A DNA stretch of 64,000 nt from Anolis sagrei (lineage: Eukaryota; Chordata; Lepidosauria; Squamata; Anolidae): assembly GCF_037176765.1 (NCBI RefSeq), contig NC_090021.1, positions 148,683,074-148,747,073 of the forward strand, given 5' to 3'. Of this stretch, positions 23,361-34,249 are shown piece after piece; position 1 is the first letter of the stretch; each line of letters opens with the position of its first letter. Under the pieces are notes generated by a model. The model ran no database searches. It saw nothing but the letters and a program-made list of their open reading frames with translations, and was not told where the DNA came from. A program made the position numbers and the translations under genes.

Positions 23361-23509
23361 CTAAACATTTCTGTAAGAAAGCTAATGAAGCTTTGTTGCT
23401 AATATCAATGGCTGTGTTGGGGTCTATTTCTCCTTTCAGATTGAAAATCTTTCCAACAATACTGCCAACGAGGAATGTAAAGTCTGGAAAACTCTGGTGT
23501 ACGGAACCT
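23361..23509 (-). CDS. PLA2G7: PLA2G7 exon with catalytic histidine
   Basis: Acceptor 'ctattttcag', donor GTAAGTTG. It encodes GSVHQSFPDFTFLVG, then KIFNLKGEIDPNTAIDISN and KASLAFLQK. The His in GSVHQ corresponds to catalytic His351 of the human enzyme. Phases 2 in, 1 out. Confidence 0.94.
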
Positions 23510-23814
23510 CTGAAAATAGCAAATATATTTTTTCACTAGTATGGTCAGTAAAGGGTACATAAGGATACACAGTACATTTCAAAATCATGACAATGTTTTT
23601 TTAAAAAAGTACAATAGTGTTTTCTTATCGGGACAAAAAAAAACCCTACTCACAATCACAATTGGACTCGGAAGGGAAAACTTGCTTTATTCCTTCTGTT
23701 GACTAGGATTCTACTATTGCTCTGTACTAAGATTCTTACCTGCCCAAACCTGGATTTATACTGCCATGTAATGCAGCTCAATCAGTGTAAATACATACAA
23801 TGTTGTTTAACCGC

Positions 23815-24058
23815 ATATGGAGCCGCGGGGGCGCAATAGGTTAAACTCTTGTGCTGGATGAACTGCTGACCTGAAGGTAGGTGGTTCGAATCCTGGGAGT
23901 GAGGAGCCCTCCCGTCCATCATGTGGGGACATGAGAGAGAAGCCTCTCACAGGATGGCAACATCCAGGCATCCCCTGGGCAACATCCTTGCAGTTGGCCA
24001 ATTCTCTCACACCAGAAGCAACTTGCAGTTTCTCAAGTTGTTTCTGACATGATAAAAA
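23815..24058 (+). mobile_element. SINE2 (tRNA-derived), near full length
   Basis: Head 'ggagccgcgggggcgcaata', box-B-like 'ggttcgaatcc', body, and tail 'gcagtttctcaagttg', 'tgacatgataaaaaca'. It sits in a PLA2G7 intron. Confidence 0.85.
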
Positions 24059-24100
24059 CAAAAGTTGAATCGCATTAAGCTGTATTATATGGGTCTATGT

Positions 24101-24234
24101 CAGTGGTTCTCAATCTGTGGATCCCAGGTGTTTTGGCCTACAACTCCCAGAAATCCCAGCCAGTTTACCAGCTGTTAGGATTTCTGGGAGTTGAAGGCCA
24201 AAACATCTGGGGACCCACTGGTTGAGAACCACTG
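24101..24234. mobile_element. Palindromic hAT MITE (CAGTGGTTCTCAA ends)
   Basis: A 134-bp almost perfect inverted repeat with ends CAGTGGTTCTCAATC and GGTTGAGAACCACTG, the classic hAT-Charlie terminus. Flanks GTCTATGT/GTCTACAC match only partly, so the copy is old. Second copy at 52217-52351. Confidence 0.85.
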
Positions 24235-24514
24235 GTCTACACTGACCATGTAATGCAGTTTCAAACTGGCAGAGTAGATCCAGCCTAAAATGTCTGAGTA
24301 AAATACAGTAATCCTCCAGCTGTACTGGGTGAACATTTGGGGGCTGGGATCTTGTAAATGTATCAAAGAAGGGGGGCAGTATTTGTTTCTGACTACAGCT
24401 CCTCCAGAATCATGGAGTATTACTTAGGACAGAGATCTCTTTTTAGGGATGAGGGGCTAGGCTGCCATTGTGTGAGTTGAAAAAAGCATGACAACATGGG
24501 TTGTTGTAGGTTTT

Positions 24515-24680
24515 TTCAGGCTATATGGCCATGTTCTAGAGGCATTCTCTCCTGACGTTTCGCCTGCATCTATGGCAAGCATCCTCAGAGGTAGTGACCT
24601 CACTATGTATGTGAAAAGACCACACTACCTCTGAGGATGCTTGCCATAGATGCAGGCGAAACGTCAGGAGAGAATGCTGA
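24515..24680. mobile_element. Inverted pair of Penelope-like/hammerhead-motif units
   Basis: Two head-to-head copies of the motif CTGAGGATGCTTGCC ... GCAGGCGAAACGTC: reverse strand at 24588-24554 and plus strand at 24631-24665. Both have intact core residues. The 42 bases between them are an imperfect palindrome. Confidence 0.7.
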
Positions 24681-24770
24681 AATCTGAAGGTTCTGAAATC
24701 TGAAGGTTTTCATCCCTTGCACAAATATTCCTGCTTTTAATAAGAAAGGTTGCTCGAATTCAGCACTTAC

Positions 24771-24941
24771 TCGATTGTGATCATTTTTCTTTCTCTGTCT
24801 TCGCAGTTTAATTTCTTCATTTCGAGAATGTTTGCAGCCCACTGGAATTTTTCTGAATTTATAAACAGCAGTGGCTGGTGAACTCTTGGGTAAATTTCAT
24901 CAGACAGGGGCAACATCCATGCATCAAGAGCAATACCACAC
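24771..24941 (-). CDS. PLA2G7: PLA2G7 exon with catalytic aspartate
   Basis: Acceptor 'gttctgtcaag', donor GTAAGTGC. It encodes CGIALDAWMLPLSDEIYP, then QPLLFINSEKFQWAANIL and DRERKMITI. The Asp in ALDAW corresponds to human Asp296 of the triad. Phases 2 in, 2 out. Confidence 0.95.
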
Positions 24942-25283
24942 CTTGACAGAACAAAAAAAAAAAAAGAAGTAGTATGTGGCTGGTGACATAGCAATACCAG
25001 TTTCACAAATCCTAAATTTCCTATTTTGGATAAGCTTGTCTTAGATGTTACAGAAATAATTTATGAATGTACATCCATATGTGTTAAGTATCTGAGCATA
25101 AAAGAAATGGTAGCAGAAAATACTATCTGGAAAATTGGAAACATTCCACACATTTTAACAAGTATTACAGTAGTTATCTGCTCAATGTCTAGGGAAGAAT
25201 TTGGAGATAGACCAAGCTCTGATATTAGTGCAGAGAAAAACAAACAGGAGAAGATCACTGTTATTTTTAGATTACATGCTTAC

Positions 25284-25375
25284 TTGAATCGCACATCTTT
25301 GCCAAGAGTCTCAATGGCTGTAGCAGCACCAAAAGAGTGCCCCATCATTGTTATCTTCTGTATGTCAATAGAATC
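25284..25375 (-). CDS. PLA2G7: PLA2G7 exon with GXSXG nucleophile
   Basis: Acceptor 'ctttttag', donor GTAAGCAT. It encodes DSIDIQKITMMGHSFGAA, then TAIETLGKDVRF. The Ser in GHSFG is the catalytic nucleophile (human Ser273). This motif plus its neighbours identifies the gene. Confidence 0.96.
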
Positions 25376-25550
25376 CTAAAAAGAAAGACACCCGTTCAAT
25401 GTTTCCATTTCATAAACTGTTACCATAAGAGACTGAAGCTGCAATCCAACACACAGTGTCAAATTTATAAAAATCAATAGGGTAAAACACACCTCTTCCT
25501 TTGCCCCACTGATCTCAAAGTCCCCACCATAACCTCCATTCTATGAGCAT

Positions 25551-26114
25551 TGAATGAAAAGTGACGCCTCCACCTTCGTAACGCCTCAACAGATGGCAGT
25601 ACTGGTATGTGGCAGGTACTGGCTTGTTCAGTAGACTCTCCTCTACAGTTCCATTTTGGCAGGAAGTCTTAGCATTGAGTGGTTATGTTGTTAAAGTGGG
25701 AAGTATGGAACCCTGCGCAGACGGTCGGTCAATGTGACTTAAGCAACGTGCAGTTGTTGAATTCTTGACAGCAAAAGGTGTCACCCCAAAGAAGATTCAT
25801 CAGAGAATGCAAGCTGTTTATGGTGATTGTGTTGATGTGAGTACTGTGTGTCACTGGACAAGCAATTTAAAGATGTTGAGGTGACACCTCCTGCTGTCAA
25901 AAATTCAATTACGGCACATTGCTTAAATCTCATTGACCGACCGTCTGCGCAGGGTTCCATACTTTGCACTTTAACAACACAACCATTCAATACTAAGGCT
26001 TCCCACCAAAATGAAACTGTAGAGGAGAGTCTATTGAACAAGCCAGTACCTGCCGCATACCAGTACTACCATCTGTTGAGGAGTTATGAAGGTGGAGGCA
26101 TTACTTTTCATTCA
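25551..26114. mobile_element. Palindromic mariner-like element (fold-back)
   Basis: A 564-bp inverted repeat: TGAATGAAAAGTGACGCCTC at the left and its complement ending ...CTTTTCATTCA at the right. The arms extend inward over 200 bases. Both arms carry the 5' coding region of a mariner-type transposase. On the plus strand 25741-25877 reads KQRAVVEFLTAKGVTP...VYGDCVDVSTV, the N-terminal helix-turn-helix. The catalytic domain is absent. It lies in a PLA2G7 intron, 176 bases from the GHSFG exon. Confidence 0.8.
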
Positions 26115-26374
26115 ACCATCGTACAATTGGAAAAAGACTCCCTGCAGATAACTGAAGGACATTGGGGGAGACATAGAAGGTTGCAGCTGGGTAAGGGAGG
26201 GATTCGCCTGGAGTGACAGCCTTCCTTGGCATGGCAGGAAGGCTTTCAAAAACTTCCAACAGCTGGAAACTTTTTTAAATGATAAAGGATGTCCATTGGG
26301 ACAGACAAGAGAATTGGAGATTCCTTGATACTCTTGCCATGCACATTTGTAACTTCGGTCTATAGCTTGGTCTT

Positions 26375-26622
26375 CTTTTTCGTGTCAGGAGCACTTGAGA
26401 AACTGCAAGCCGCTTCTGGTTTGAAAGAATTGGCCGTCTGCAAGAACATTACCATGGGGATTCCTGGATGTTTTACCATCCTGTGGGAGTCTTCTCATGT
26501 TCCCACATGAGGAGCTGGAGCTGACAGATGGGAGCTCACTGCGCTCCCCAGATTCGAACCGCCGACCTTTCTGTCAACAATCTTTCCAGCACAAGGGTTT
26601 AACCCATTATGCCACTATAGTT
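26375..26622 (-). mobile_element. SINE2 (tRNA-derived)
   Basis: Reverse-strand copy from 'tcgtgtcaggagcacttgag' to the tRNA-like head 'gggtttaacccattatgcca'. Confidence 0.8.
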
Positions 26623-27085
26623 GCACAATACATAATATAGGAACGAGGAGCTTTAGGTGCCATGAGATTAGATTTTTCAAAAACGAATCCCTGAACTACA
26701 TAGGAACATTTGAGAATGGAAATAAGGGGAACATATACTCTTATATCTTTACACTCTCTAGAATCCTGTTTATTCCAACATTTGACAGTAAGGTTCAATA
26801 CGGCTACAGGGTTAACCCTTTCTTTCAGTGAGATTGATGTTATCAGTATGGTGATATGTGGTCTTCCCACATACATACTTAAAATCAGTTCTGAGCTGGA
26901 GAGTTTACAGTGCGGGCTCATATGATCCAGTTTAAAACAGAAAACCTGGGATAAGATCCGGGGATATAGGGCCTGTCTGGAAGGGCAGGTGTAAAGGTCA
27001 GTTCAACAGTTGGCATGCCAGCCACATCTATTGCAGCAAAATCTGGGAACTACCATTAATTCCCTTGACCAGGAATTTTCTTTAC

Positions 27086-27199
27086 CTTTAAAAGGATCCA
27101 GTTAAAGTTCAGAGGCAGCACATTCACGGGTGGCTTTCCAGAATTGATGTCAAGCATGAGGTCAACAGCCCTGGTGCATTCATCTGCCCGTTGCTGTAG
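27086..27199 (-). CDS. PLA2G7: PLA2G7 internal exon
   Basis: 114 bases, phase 0 at both ends, acceptor 'ggtttatag', donor GTAAAG. It encodes LQQRADECTRAVDLMLDIN, then GKPPVNVLPLNFNWILLK. It aligns with human RQRAKECSQALSLILDI. Confidence 0.93.
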
Positions 27200-27283
27200 C
27201 TATAAACCAAAAAGAGACATCAACCATTCTCTGTTGGGATTGAAACATTCAGATGTTGATGTAACAATTAGAGCTATTCATTT

Positions 27284-27909
27284 ATTTATATAAATAAAAA
27301 TGTAATGTTCGTTTGTGGGATTAACAGAACTCAAAAACCAGTGGGCGGATTGATACCAAATTTGGACAGCATACACCTAACAACCTAATGTATGTCCTTC
27401 ACTCAAAAAATTTTGATTTTGTCATTTGGGAGTTGTCGTTCTTGGGATTTATAATTCACTTACAATCAAAGAGCATTCTGAACTCCACCAATGATGGAAT
27501 TGAACCAAAGGGGACACACAGGACTCCCTTGACCAACAGAAAACACTAGAAGGGTTTGGTGGCCATTGACCTTGAGTTTGGGAGTTGTAGTTCACCTACA
27601 TCCAGAGAACACTGTGGACTCAGACAATGATAGATCTGGACCAAACTTGGCATGAATATTCCGAAATATGAACACAGATGGAGTTTGGAGGAAATAGATC
27701 TTGACATTTGGGATTTGTGGTTACTGGGATTCATAGTTCACCTACAATCAAAGAGCATTCTGAATCCCACAAACGACAGAATTGGGGCAAATTTCCCACA
27801 CAGAACCCCCATGAACAACAGAAAATACTTAAGGCCATCCAGTCCAACTCTCTTCACCAGGGCAAGAAAATGTAATCAGAGCCCTCCTGACAAAGAGCCA
27901 TCCAGTCAT

Positions 27910-27954
<45 letters not shown>

Positions 27955-28214
27955 CAGATAGGATTCACACACACACTCAGATATAGTATCATAGATTTGA
28001 AAGGGGCCCCTAAAGAAGGACTATGCTATGTTACATATTCCAGAGTAGGCAAACCAGACACTCTCCACATCAACACTGACAAAGAAACAACAAGAAATAC
28101 TGTTTACCCACAAGCATAAAGAAATTACAAATATTAGAAACCAACACTTTCTCATTACTTTATTTTCCAGATCACCAGACTGGGCCACAACAACACGTGG
28201 CAGGGGACAGTTAG
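27284..28214 (+). mobile_element. Helitron, non-autonomous, near full length
   Basis: It starts with 'tatataaataaaaatgtaat' (the TC-TATATAAA type Helitron 5' end). It ends with the hairpin 'gccacaacaacacgtggc' followed by AGGGGACAGTTAG, the degenerate CTRR terminus, next to a T. The body carries repeated 'gggagttgtagttcacctac' modules. Further copies are at 40420-41250, 41628-42803, 44293-44846 and 61325-61423. No Rep/helicase coding. Confidence 0.8.
27912..27960 (+). repeat. (GATA)n microsatellite
   Basis: About twelve GATA units inside the Helitron copy. Confidence 0.95.
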
Positions 28215-28589
28215 TGTTTATATAAAACTCTTAACAAAAATGTTCGGGGTGTGTGTGTGTGGAATTACACAGTTAAAATAGCACAACAAAGTATGTAATA
28301 TATTTGCATAACATTTCATTTTCAGACACCATCTCTTGATGAGTTTCAGATAGACTCATCATACAATTTCCATGAGGAAAGACATTCAGAAGTGGCTTAC
28401 TGATGCCTCTTTCTTAGCACTACTAAAGCTAGCAATGGCACCATTGCCATCGTTTCTGAGACAGACTCCACCATTGTCATCCATGGGTGCTTCTTGTTCA
28501 TGAAAAAAAACAACACAACTGCCAAGTAAAGATAAATGTATAAACCAACAATTTCAGGTTTGGTGTATGTGCTTTTTCCTATCTTTACA

Positions 28590-28760
28590 TTTATCAGCCT
28601 TCTTAGATCATAAAATCTTAGAACTGGAAGGGACTACAAAGACCATTTAGACCAACCCCAATTTTGCCATGCAGGAATGCACAACTAAGGCACCCCTAAA
28701 TGATGTCAACTAAACCTCTGCTTAAAATCTTCCAAAGATGTAGAGTCTACCACCTTCCAA
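28590..28760 (-). mobile_element. CR1 terminal fragment
   Basis: Reverse complement of a CR1 end: 'gatcataaaatcttagaact', 'ggaagggactacaaagacca', 'tgccatgcaggaatgcac'. Confidence 0.75.
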
Positions 28761-28784
28761 GGCACAGATCTATAGATATTAGGG

Positions 28785-29110
28785 ACCCCTGGTGGCACAG
28801 CAAGTTAAACCACTGAGCTGCTGAACTTGCTGACCAAAAGGTTGACAGTTTGAATCCAGGGAGTGAGGTGAGCTCCCGCTGTTAGCCTCAGCTTCTGCCA
28901 ACCTAGCAGTTCAAAAACATGCGAATGTGAGTAAATCAATGTGTACTGCATCTGCAGGAAGGTAACATAGTTCCATGCAGTCACGCTGGCCACATGACCT
29001 TGAAGGCATCTACAGACAACGCTGGTTCTTCACCTTAGAAATAGAGATGAGCACCACCCCCAAAGTTGAACATTACTAGACTTAATGTCAAAGGGAAACC
29101 TTTACATTTT
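28785..29110 (+). mobile_element. SINE1 (tRNA-derived), near full length
   Basis: Head 'ggtggcacagcaagttaaac', box-B-like 'gacagtttgaatcc', body with 'ttctgccaacctagcagttc', and tail 'cttaatgtcaaagggaaacc'. Other copies: 33738-34072, 47804-48115, 50125-50875 and 60905-61232. Confidence 0.85.
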
Positions 29111-29340
29111 TATTATGGGTCCAGTGTAACCTGTTAATGTTTTTCCCCTTCTCGGTTACATGCCTTATTGCACTTATACTATTGGGTTATTTCCCCCTAG
29201 ATGTACAGATGGATAGATACTATTCACAGCTGAAAACTGCCCATCCATTCAAGAGGTTTTCTTCCAAGTGTTTGCTGTTTATCAATCAAAAGGATGAACT
29301 TGCCAGACTGCCTTATTCTAAATCATCATAAACAACAAAT

Positions 29341-29360
29341 TAAAGTAAGTAAGTAAGTAA

Positions 29361-29401
<41 letters not shown>
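29341..29401 (+). repeat. (TAAG)n/(TAA)n microsatellite
   Basis: TAAG units followed by about eleven TAA units; the poly-tail of the adjoining reverse-strand L2-type LINE. Confidence 0.9.
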
Positions 29402-29975
29402 TTATTTATAACCCGCCCAATTTCCTCAAGGGGTGGTTTCCAAACAAAAAGTGGCAAATATTCAATGCCATAATAAAAACAAAACCCAAATCAAATCAAT
29501 GAATGAAACAACATCGATATAAACTTATAATAACTAACCAAAAGTAAGTAAATTAAAACAAAATATTTACTTTAAAAAAACTTAATAAAATCTCATCAAA
29601 CACTTTTGCATTGTAATAAAATCTGACCACTGAAGTGCATTAACAGTGTAAAATGGTTTACAACCACCAACAGAGCCAGAATGGGTTTCCAGCGTCCAAA
29701 TGAGGTTGTATATTAAGATAATTTAGTCCTCCTCCTCTCCATAGGCTGAAGCGCAAAGATGGGTTTAAAGAAGTTTTTTAAAAGAGATGAGAGTGGGCAG
29801 TATTTTTATTTCTTTGGGAAGGGAGTTCCAGAGATGAGGGGCGATCACAGAGAAGCCCCCTTTCTCATTCTCACCAACTGTGCTTGTGACAGGGGTGGGA
29901 CAGAGAATAGGGCCTCCTTCGCAGACCACAGCGTCTGTGGTGGTTTATATATGGAGATTCGGTTAGTCAGCCACA
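29395..29975 (-). mobile_element. L2-type LINE fragment
   Basis: On the reverse strand a degraded frame carries the L2-type C-terminal pattern (A-F-S-V-I-A-P-x-L-W-N-S-L-P near 29850-29880), followed by a 3'UTR ending in 'gggcgggttataaataaatt'. 5' truncated. Confidence 0.65.
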
Positions 29976-30203
29976 TGTTCCTCTTTAGAAATACTTGGAA
30001 AATGTTGATACCTGTTTGATTAGAAATGACAAAGGAAACAAAGGATATCATCAGTTGTTATCCTTTCACCGGTTTTCATATGAAAGACAACACACTCTAA
30101 AGAGGAATAATCAAATAGGATCTTGAATGAAGAACTTCCCATTCCACATGAAACATCAGCAATGGTGCCCTCTAGATGACACATTTTTGACATCTTAAAA
30201 TAC

Positions 30204-30348
30204 CTGTTGATGACGCAAGTAAAATTCATCTTCATCTGCTTTTAATTTCCGGTAATAAATCCATTCCTCGTGTAGCTCTGAAACTTTGCCTTTTGTTCCT
30301 GAAACAGGTTTCCCCTCGTAGTAATATGTAGCTGAAGCAGACTGGTCT
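30204..30348 (-). CDS. PLA2G7: PLA2G7 internal exon
   Basis: Acceptor 'catttgtgttag', donor GTATTT. It encodes DQSASATYYYEGKPVSG, then ELHEEWIYYRKL and EFYLRHQQ. It aligns with human DRSASATYYFKDQSA and the region before VRQRAKEC. Phases 2 in, 0 out. Confidence 0.93.
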
Positions 30349-30442
30349 CTAACACAAATGAAAATGCAATTCAGGATTCTGTTCTGAGATATCTACACTT
30401 AAGGACCATGTCCTGCTGTATAGACTTTTTATAATAATCACT

Positions 30443-30520
30443 TTTTTTTATTTACGACATTTATATGCCGCCCTTCTCACCCCGAAGGGGACTCAGAGGG
30501 GCTTACAAGATATATATACA
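30443..30520 (-). mobile_element. L2/SINE3-type tail fragment
   Basis: Reverse complement of the 'gagtccccttcggggtgaga' ending. AT-rich simple sequence follows to about 30715. Confidence 0.5.
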
Positions 30521-30719
30521 TACAATACATGATATTATTAGCATAGTACAATATCAGTATTATATATTACTATATTGTAGTATAACATTATATTGTAATA
30601 TTAGTAATATTACATGTAATATAAAATATATAATTATAAAAATTATTATTATATTGTATTACATTATAATGTATATACAATATTTTATATATATATATAC
30701 ACACACACACACAAGGGTT

Positions 30720-30830
30720 GAATTTTTTTTGTCGTGTCAGGAGCGACTTGAGAAACTGCAAGTCGCTTCTGGTGTGAGAGAATTGGCCGTCTGCAAGGAC
30801 GTTGCCCAGGGGACGCCTGGATGATTTGAT
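30720..30830 (-). mobile_element. SINE2 3' fragment
   Basis: 'gtcgtgtcaggagcgacttg', 'gaaactgcaagtcgcttctg' and 'ggacgttgcccaggggacgc'; the head is missing. Confidence 0.8.
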
Positions 30831-30832
30831 GT

Positions 30833-31124
30833 TTAATAATGCATACAATTGTACTACAAATTCACTTGATTAATGAAATTAGGGGTTGACTTTACTCTAA
30901 ATAATACTTTTCAAGGGTTGAATGAAAAGTATTATTAAAGGTTACAATTAATAATGCATACAATTGTACTACAAATTCACTTGATTAATGAAATTAGGGG
31001 TTGATTTTACTCTAAATAATACTTTTCAAGGGTTGAATGAAAAGTATTATTTAGAGTAAAATCAACCCCTAATTTCATTACTCAAGTGAATTTGTAGTAC
31101 AATTGTATGCATTATTAATTGTAA
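30833..31124. repeat. Three-copy AT-rich palindromic repeat
   Basis: A 100-base unit beginning 'ttaataatgcatacaattgt' occurs at 30833-30937, again at 30942-31040 in direct orientation, and inverted at about 31041-31124. Together 30942-31124 form a near-perfect palindrome around 'caagggttgaatgaaaag'. Probably a palindromic MITE that was duplicated. Superfamily unknown. Confidence 0.8.
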
Positions 31125-31964
31125 GCTTTACAACAGTAACACCCTGTATTGAGGTATGCACAAAATCACAGCACAGACGTCTATAACAAAAAAGTCACAG
31201 ATAAAAAGGGAACACATGATTTAAAAGTACTAATCTCAAGAATAAAACTTGCCACAGTCTCACAAAAGAATGCATCAGAGTTGTTCAGGAGGCATGGGAT
31301 TTTATAACACTCTTGCAAAAAATGAAATTCCTGTATTTCACCCATATTTAATCATATTTGGGGCAGATAAACAAAGACTGGTCAAGTGTTTCAACAGAAA
31401 CCAAGTCACAAGAACAATTATAACCAGTTAATAATTACTCCAGTACAAAGAATACTTTAACTTTAAGAATACCATGAAACTAAATAGGGAGAGAACCCTG
31501 AACAAATTCTTACAAAGCAGAACAGGTAGAAGGACTGCTGTAAAGTAGTCCATGGTTTACTGTGAAAAATTCCATTGTGGGTTTAACCCCTCTCCAGTCT
31601 TGTCCAAATCAGTCATCTTTTCAGACCCAGTGCAGAATATTCAGCAAATGGGTGTTTCCATTTCCTGGGACAACTTCGGCTGAGGCATTTATAACTTACC
31701 AATATGTATTTTCTATACCCCCATACTGTTTGCTTCTGATAGTACTATTTGAATAGTCATGCACTCTGACTGGAGGGAGGATGAAGGTGATTCACACCAG
31801 TGTTGAACATACAGCTATTTTTTATTCAGTCGACATTTCTGTGGAATTACATTCAAACACCAAGGAGAATGCTTGAAAATTTCATTCAGCTCAAGATCTA
31901 AATCCAACTGCTTGTTCCAACTAGAGTAGACCTGCTGATTCATTAGGATTTACACACCATTAAT

Positions 31965-32458
31965 ATCCCACCTCTGGAACGCCCTTCCAAGGGAAATAAG
32001 ACAGGTCCCATCCCTCCCCTCCTTTCATAAGAGCTTGAAGACCTGGTGGTTTCAACAAGCCTTTGAAAATGACCAGTTCTAACTCAGCCCTACACATTGT
32101 CGAATACGGCCTTATTTTTCCTACCAATTACCCAGATTCTTTCCTCTAATTGGCCCTGGAATGAACACCCACAGACCTGTACCTAATATTATTGTTGCCT
32201 GCCATAGCATTGCACTTAATTCCCAGGCCCCCTACAATTTTTGGGTTTGCACAAATCTTGGCCCGGCCTTTTAAATTTTAAAATTGCCTTGAACAGGCAG
32301 GATTACTTTTAATATATGTGTGTTATGGCGACAATTTTTATGCTTATATTTTGTTTTGTTAATCTTACGGTTATGTTTTTTTTACTTTGTATGTTTTGTG
32401 ATGTTACCTGGAAACCGATCTGAGTCCCCTCGGGGAGATGGAGCGGTATATAAATAAA

Positions 32459-32496
<38 letters not shown>

Positions 32497-32497
32497 C
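31965..32497 (+). mobile_element. L2-type LINE fragment with (ATT)n tail
   Basis: Degraded coding sequence with the L2 C-terminal pattern LWNALPREIRQ and LKTWWFQQAF, then 3'UTR with 'gagtcccctcggggagatgg', 'aataaagttattatt'. 5' truncated. Confidence 0.75.
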
Positions 32498-33182
32498 CTT
32501 TAGGTGAAATTAGGATTTGGTCCAAATTTGTAAGCAATCTGACCTGATTTCTACCAAGCTAATGTGCTTTTCAAATGGAGTTATCCTTTGATTCTGCACC
32601 TTTGTGATGCATGGCTTTTTTTCTTCTTTTTTTTTTGCTTTTTTTGTAAAATAAAATAAAATCGGGGGCCCAGTAATTTTGGGGTCCTGGAAGTCTTGGG
32701 AGGCACAAAAATGAGGTTGTCTTTCTCTAACCTGTCATGAGGAAATAATTGAAAAATATTGTAACTGGGGAAAAAAACCATCATTCACTCAGTAAAATAT
32801 TGCATTGGTATCAATCTCAGAGTCTCTCTTGTGAAGCTAAAGCTTCTAAAATTCAAACAGGAACAGAGTAAACATTATATTAATTGCATGTTTAGAAGGG
32901 ATGCTTCCACAGCTGGTGAAAGTGTTGCACCATTAAACACAATCATATGGTATACAATACAAAAATAAGTGTCAGACGTGTTTGTGCTACCTCTTTTATT
33001 TTGGTTACTGCCTGCTTTGCTTTCTACTTGGTGTTTGGAAGATACACATAAATAAGTTTGATTATCTTGTTTGATTTTACTGAAGCACAGTATCTCTGAG
33101 GAAACCTCAATGTGACAGGAAATATAATACAAAACATGATTATCACAGAGAAGGAATGTCCCCATTACTGTGTAGTTAGACC

Positions 33183-33531
33183 AGGAGTCCTCAAATTAAG
33201 GCCCGGGGGCTGGATACGGTCCTCCAAGGTCATTTACCCGGCCCTCGCTCAGGGTCAACCTAAGTCTGAAACGACTTGAAAGCACACAACAACAACAACA
33301 ATCCTATCTCAGGCCCACACTTCCCACTGAAATACTAATAAGTTTATATTTGTTAAAATTGTTCTTCATTTTAATTATTGTATTGTTTTTAAAGTGTTTT
33401 TTGCACTACAAATAAGATATTTTCAGTGTGCATAGGAATTCATTCATGATTTTTTCAAATTATAATCTGGCCCTCCAACAGTTTGAGGGACGGTGGCCTG
33501 GCCCTCTGTTTAAAAAGTTTGAGGACCCCTG
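33183..33531. mobile_element. hAT non-autonomous element (CAGGGGTCCTCAAACT family)
   Basis: 349 bp, ends CAGGAGTCCTCAAATT and GTTTGAGGACCCCTG, with the perfect 8-bp duplication AGTTAGAC at 33175-33182 and 33532-33539. Inserted in a PLA2G7 intron about 100 bases from an exon. Confidence 0.93.
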
Positions 33532-33634
33532 AGTTAGACCATTTCTAATTCCAATCAATCAGTCTTCTACATTAGTAGTATTTCATTATATATGCACATA
33601 TTTCTTCAACCTAATATATACATAGAATACATAC

Positions 33635-33703
33635 CTGTGTTCAACAGCAGCAACGACAAAACCCTGAGATGCCATTTCAATGCAAATTGCTGAGTATATA
33701 CTT
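33635..33703 (-). CDS. PLA2G7: PLA2G7 internal exon
   Basis: 69 bases, acceptor 'tataccaacag', donor GTATGTAT. It encodes SIYSAICIEMASQGFVVAAV, then EH. It aligns with human TLYSAIGIDLASHGFIVAAV. Phases 2 in, 2 out. Confidence 0.95.
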
Positions 33704-33737
33704 CTGTTGGTATAAACATGACAATTAATGATATATA

Positions 33738-34072
33738 GTAAAAGTAAAGGTTTCCCCTTGACATTAAGTCTAGTTGAGTCTGACTCTAGGGGGTGGTGCT
33801 CATCTCCATTTCTATGCCAAAGAGCTGGCATTGTCTGTAGACACCTCCAAGGCCATGTGGATGGCATGACTGCATGGAATGCCATTACATTCCTGCAGAA
33901 GTGGTACCTATTGATCTACTCACATTTACATGTTTTCAAACTGCTAGGTTGGCAAAAGCTGGGGCTAACACCTGGAGCTCAATGCATCCCATGGATTCAA
34001 ACTGCCAAACTTCCAGTCAGCAAGTTCTGCAGATCAATGGTTTAACCCATTGAGCCATGGCCTCCCTTAATT
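33738..34072 (-). mobile_element. SINE1 (tRNA-derived), near full length
   Basis: Reverse-strand copy from 'aaaggtttccccttgacatt' to 'ggtttaacccattgagccat'. It lies 35 bases upstream (in transcript sense) of the exon at 33703. Confidence 0.85.
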
Positions 34073-34249
34073 ATATATAGTTTAGTTCAATTCTGACAGA
34101 CTTCATAAGCCATGTATATGCTACATCTGCTTTATTTTTTATTATTATAATGTTCCTTTGGTTACTGTTATTATCGTTATTTAGAAAACACCTTAAAGTT
34201 TTTTCAGGTATCTCAGCTGTAAGGCCAGCAATGTTACTTGTAACTTTAC

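Noticed and set aside
30833-31124. CRISPR-like direct repeats
   Set aside because: Only three units, one inverted, with no unique spacers; vertebrate palindromic repeat.
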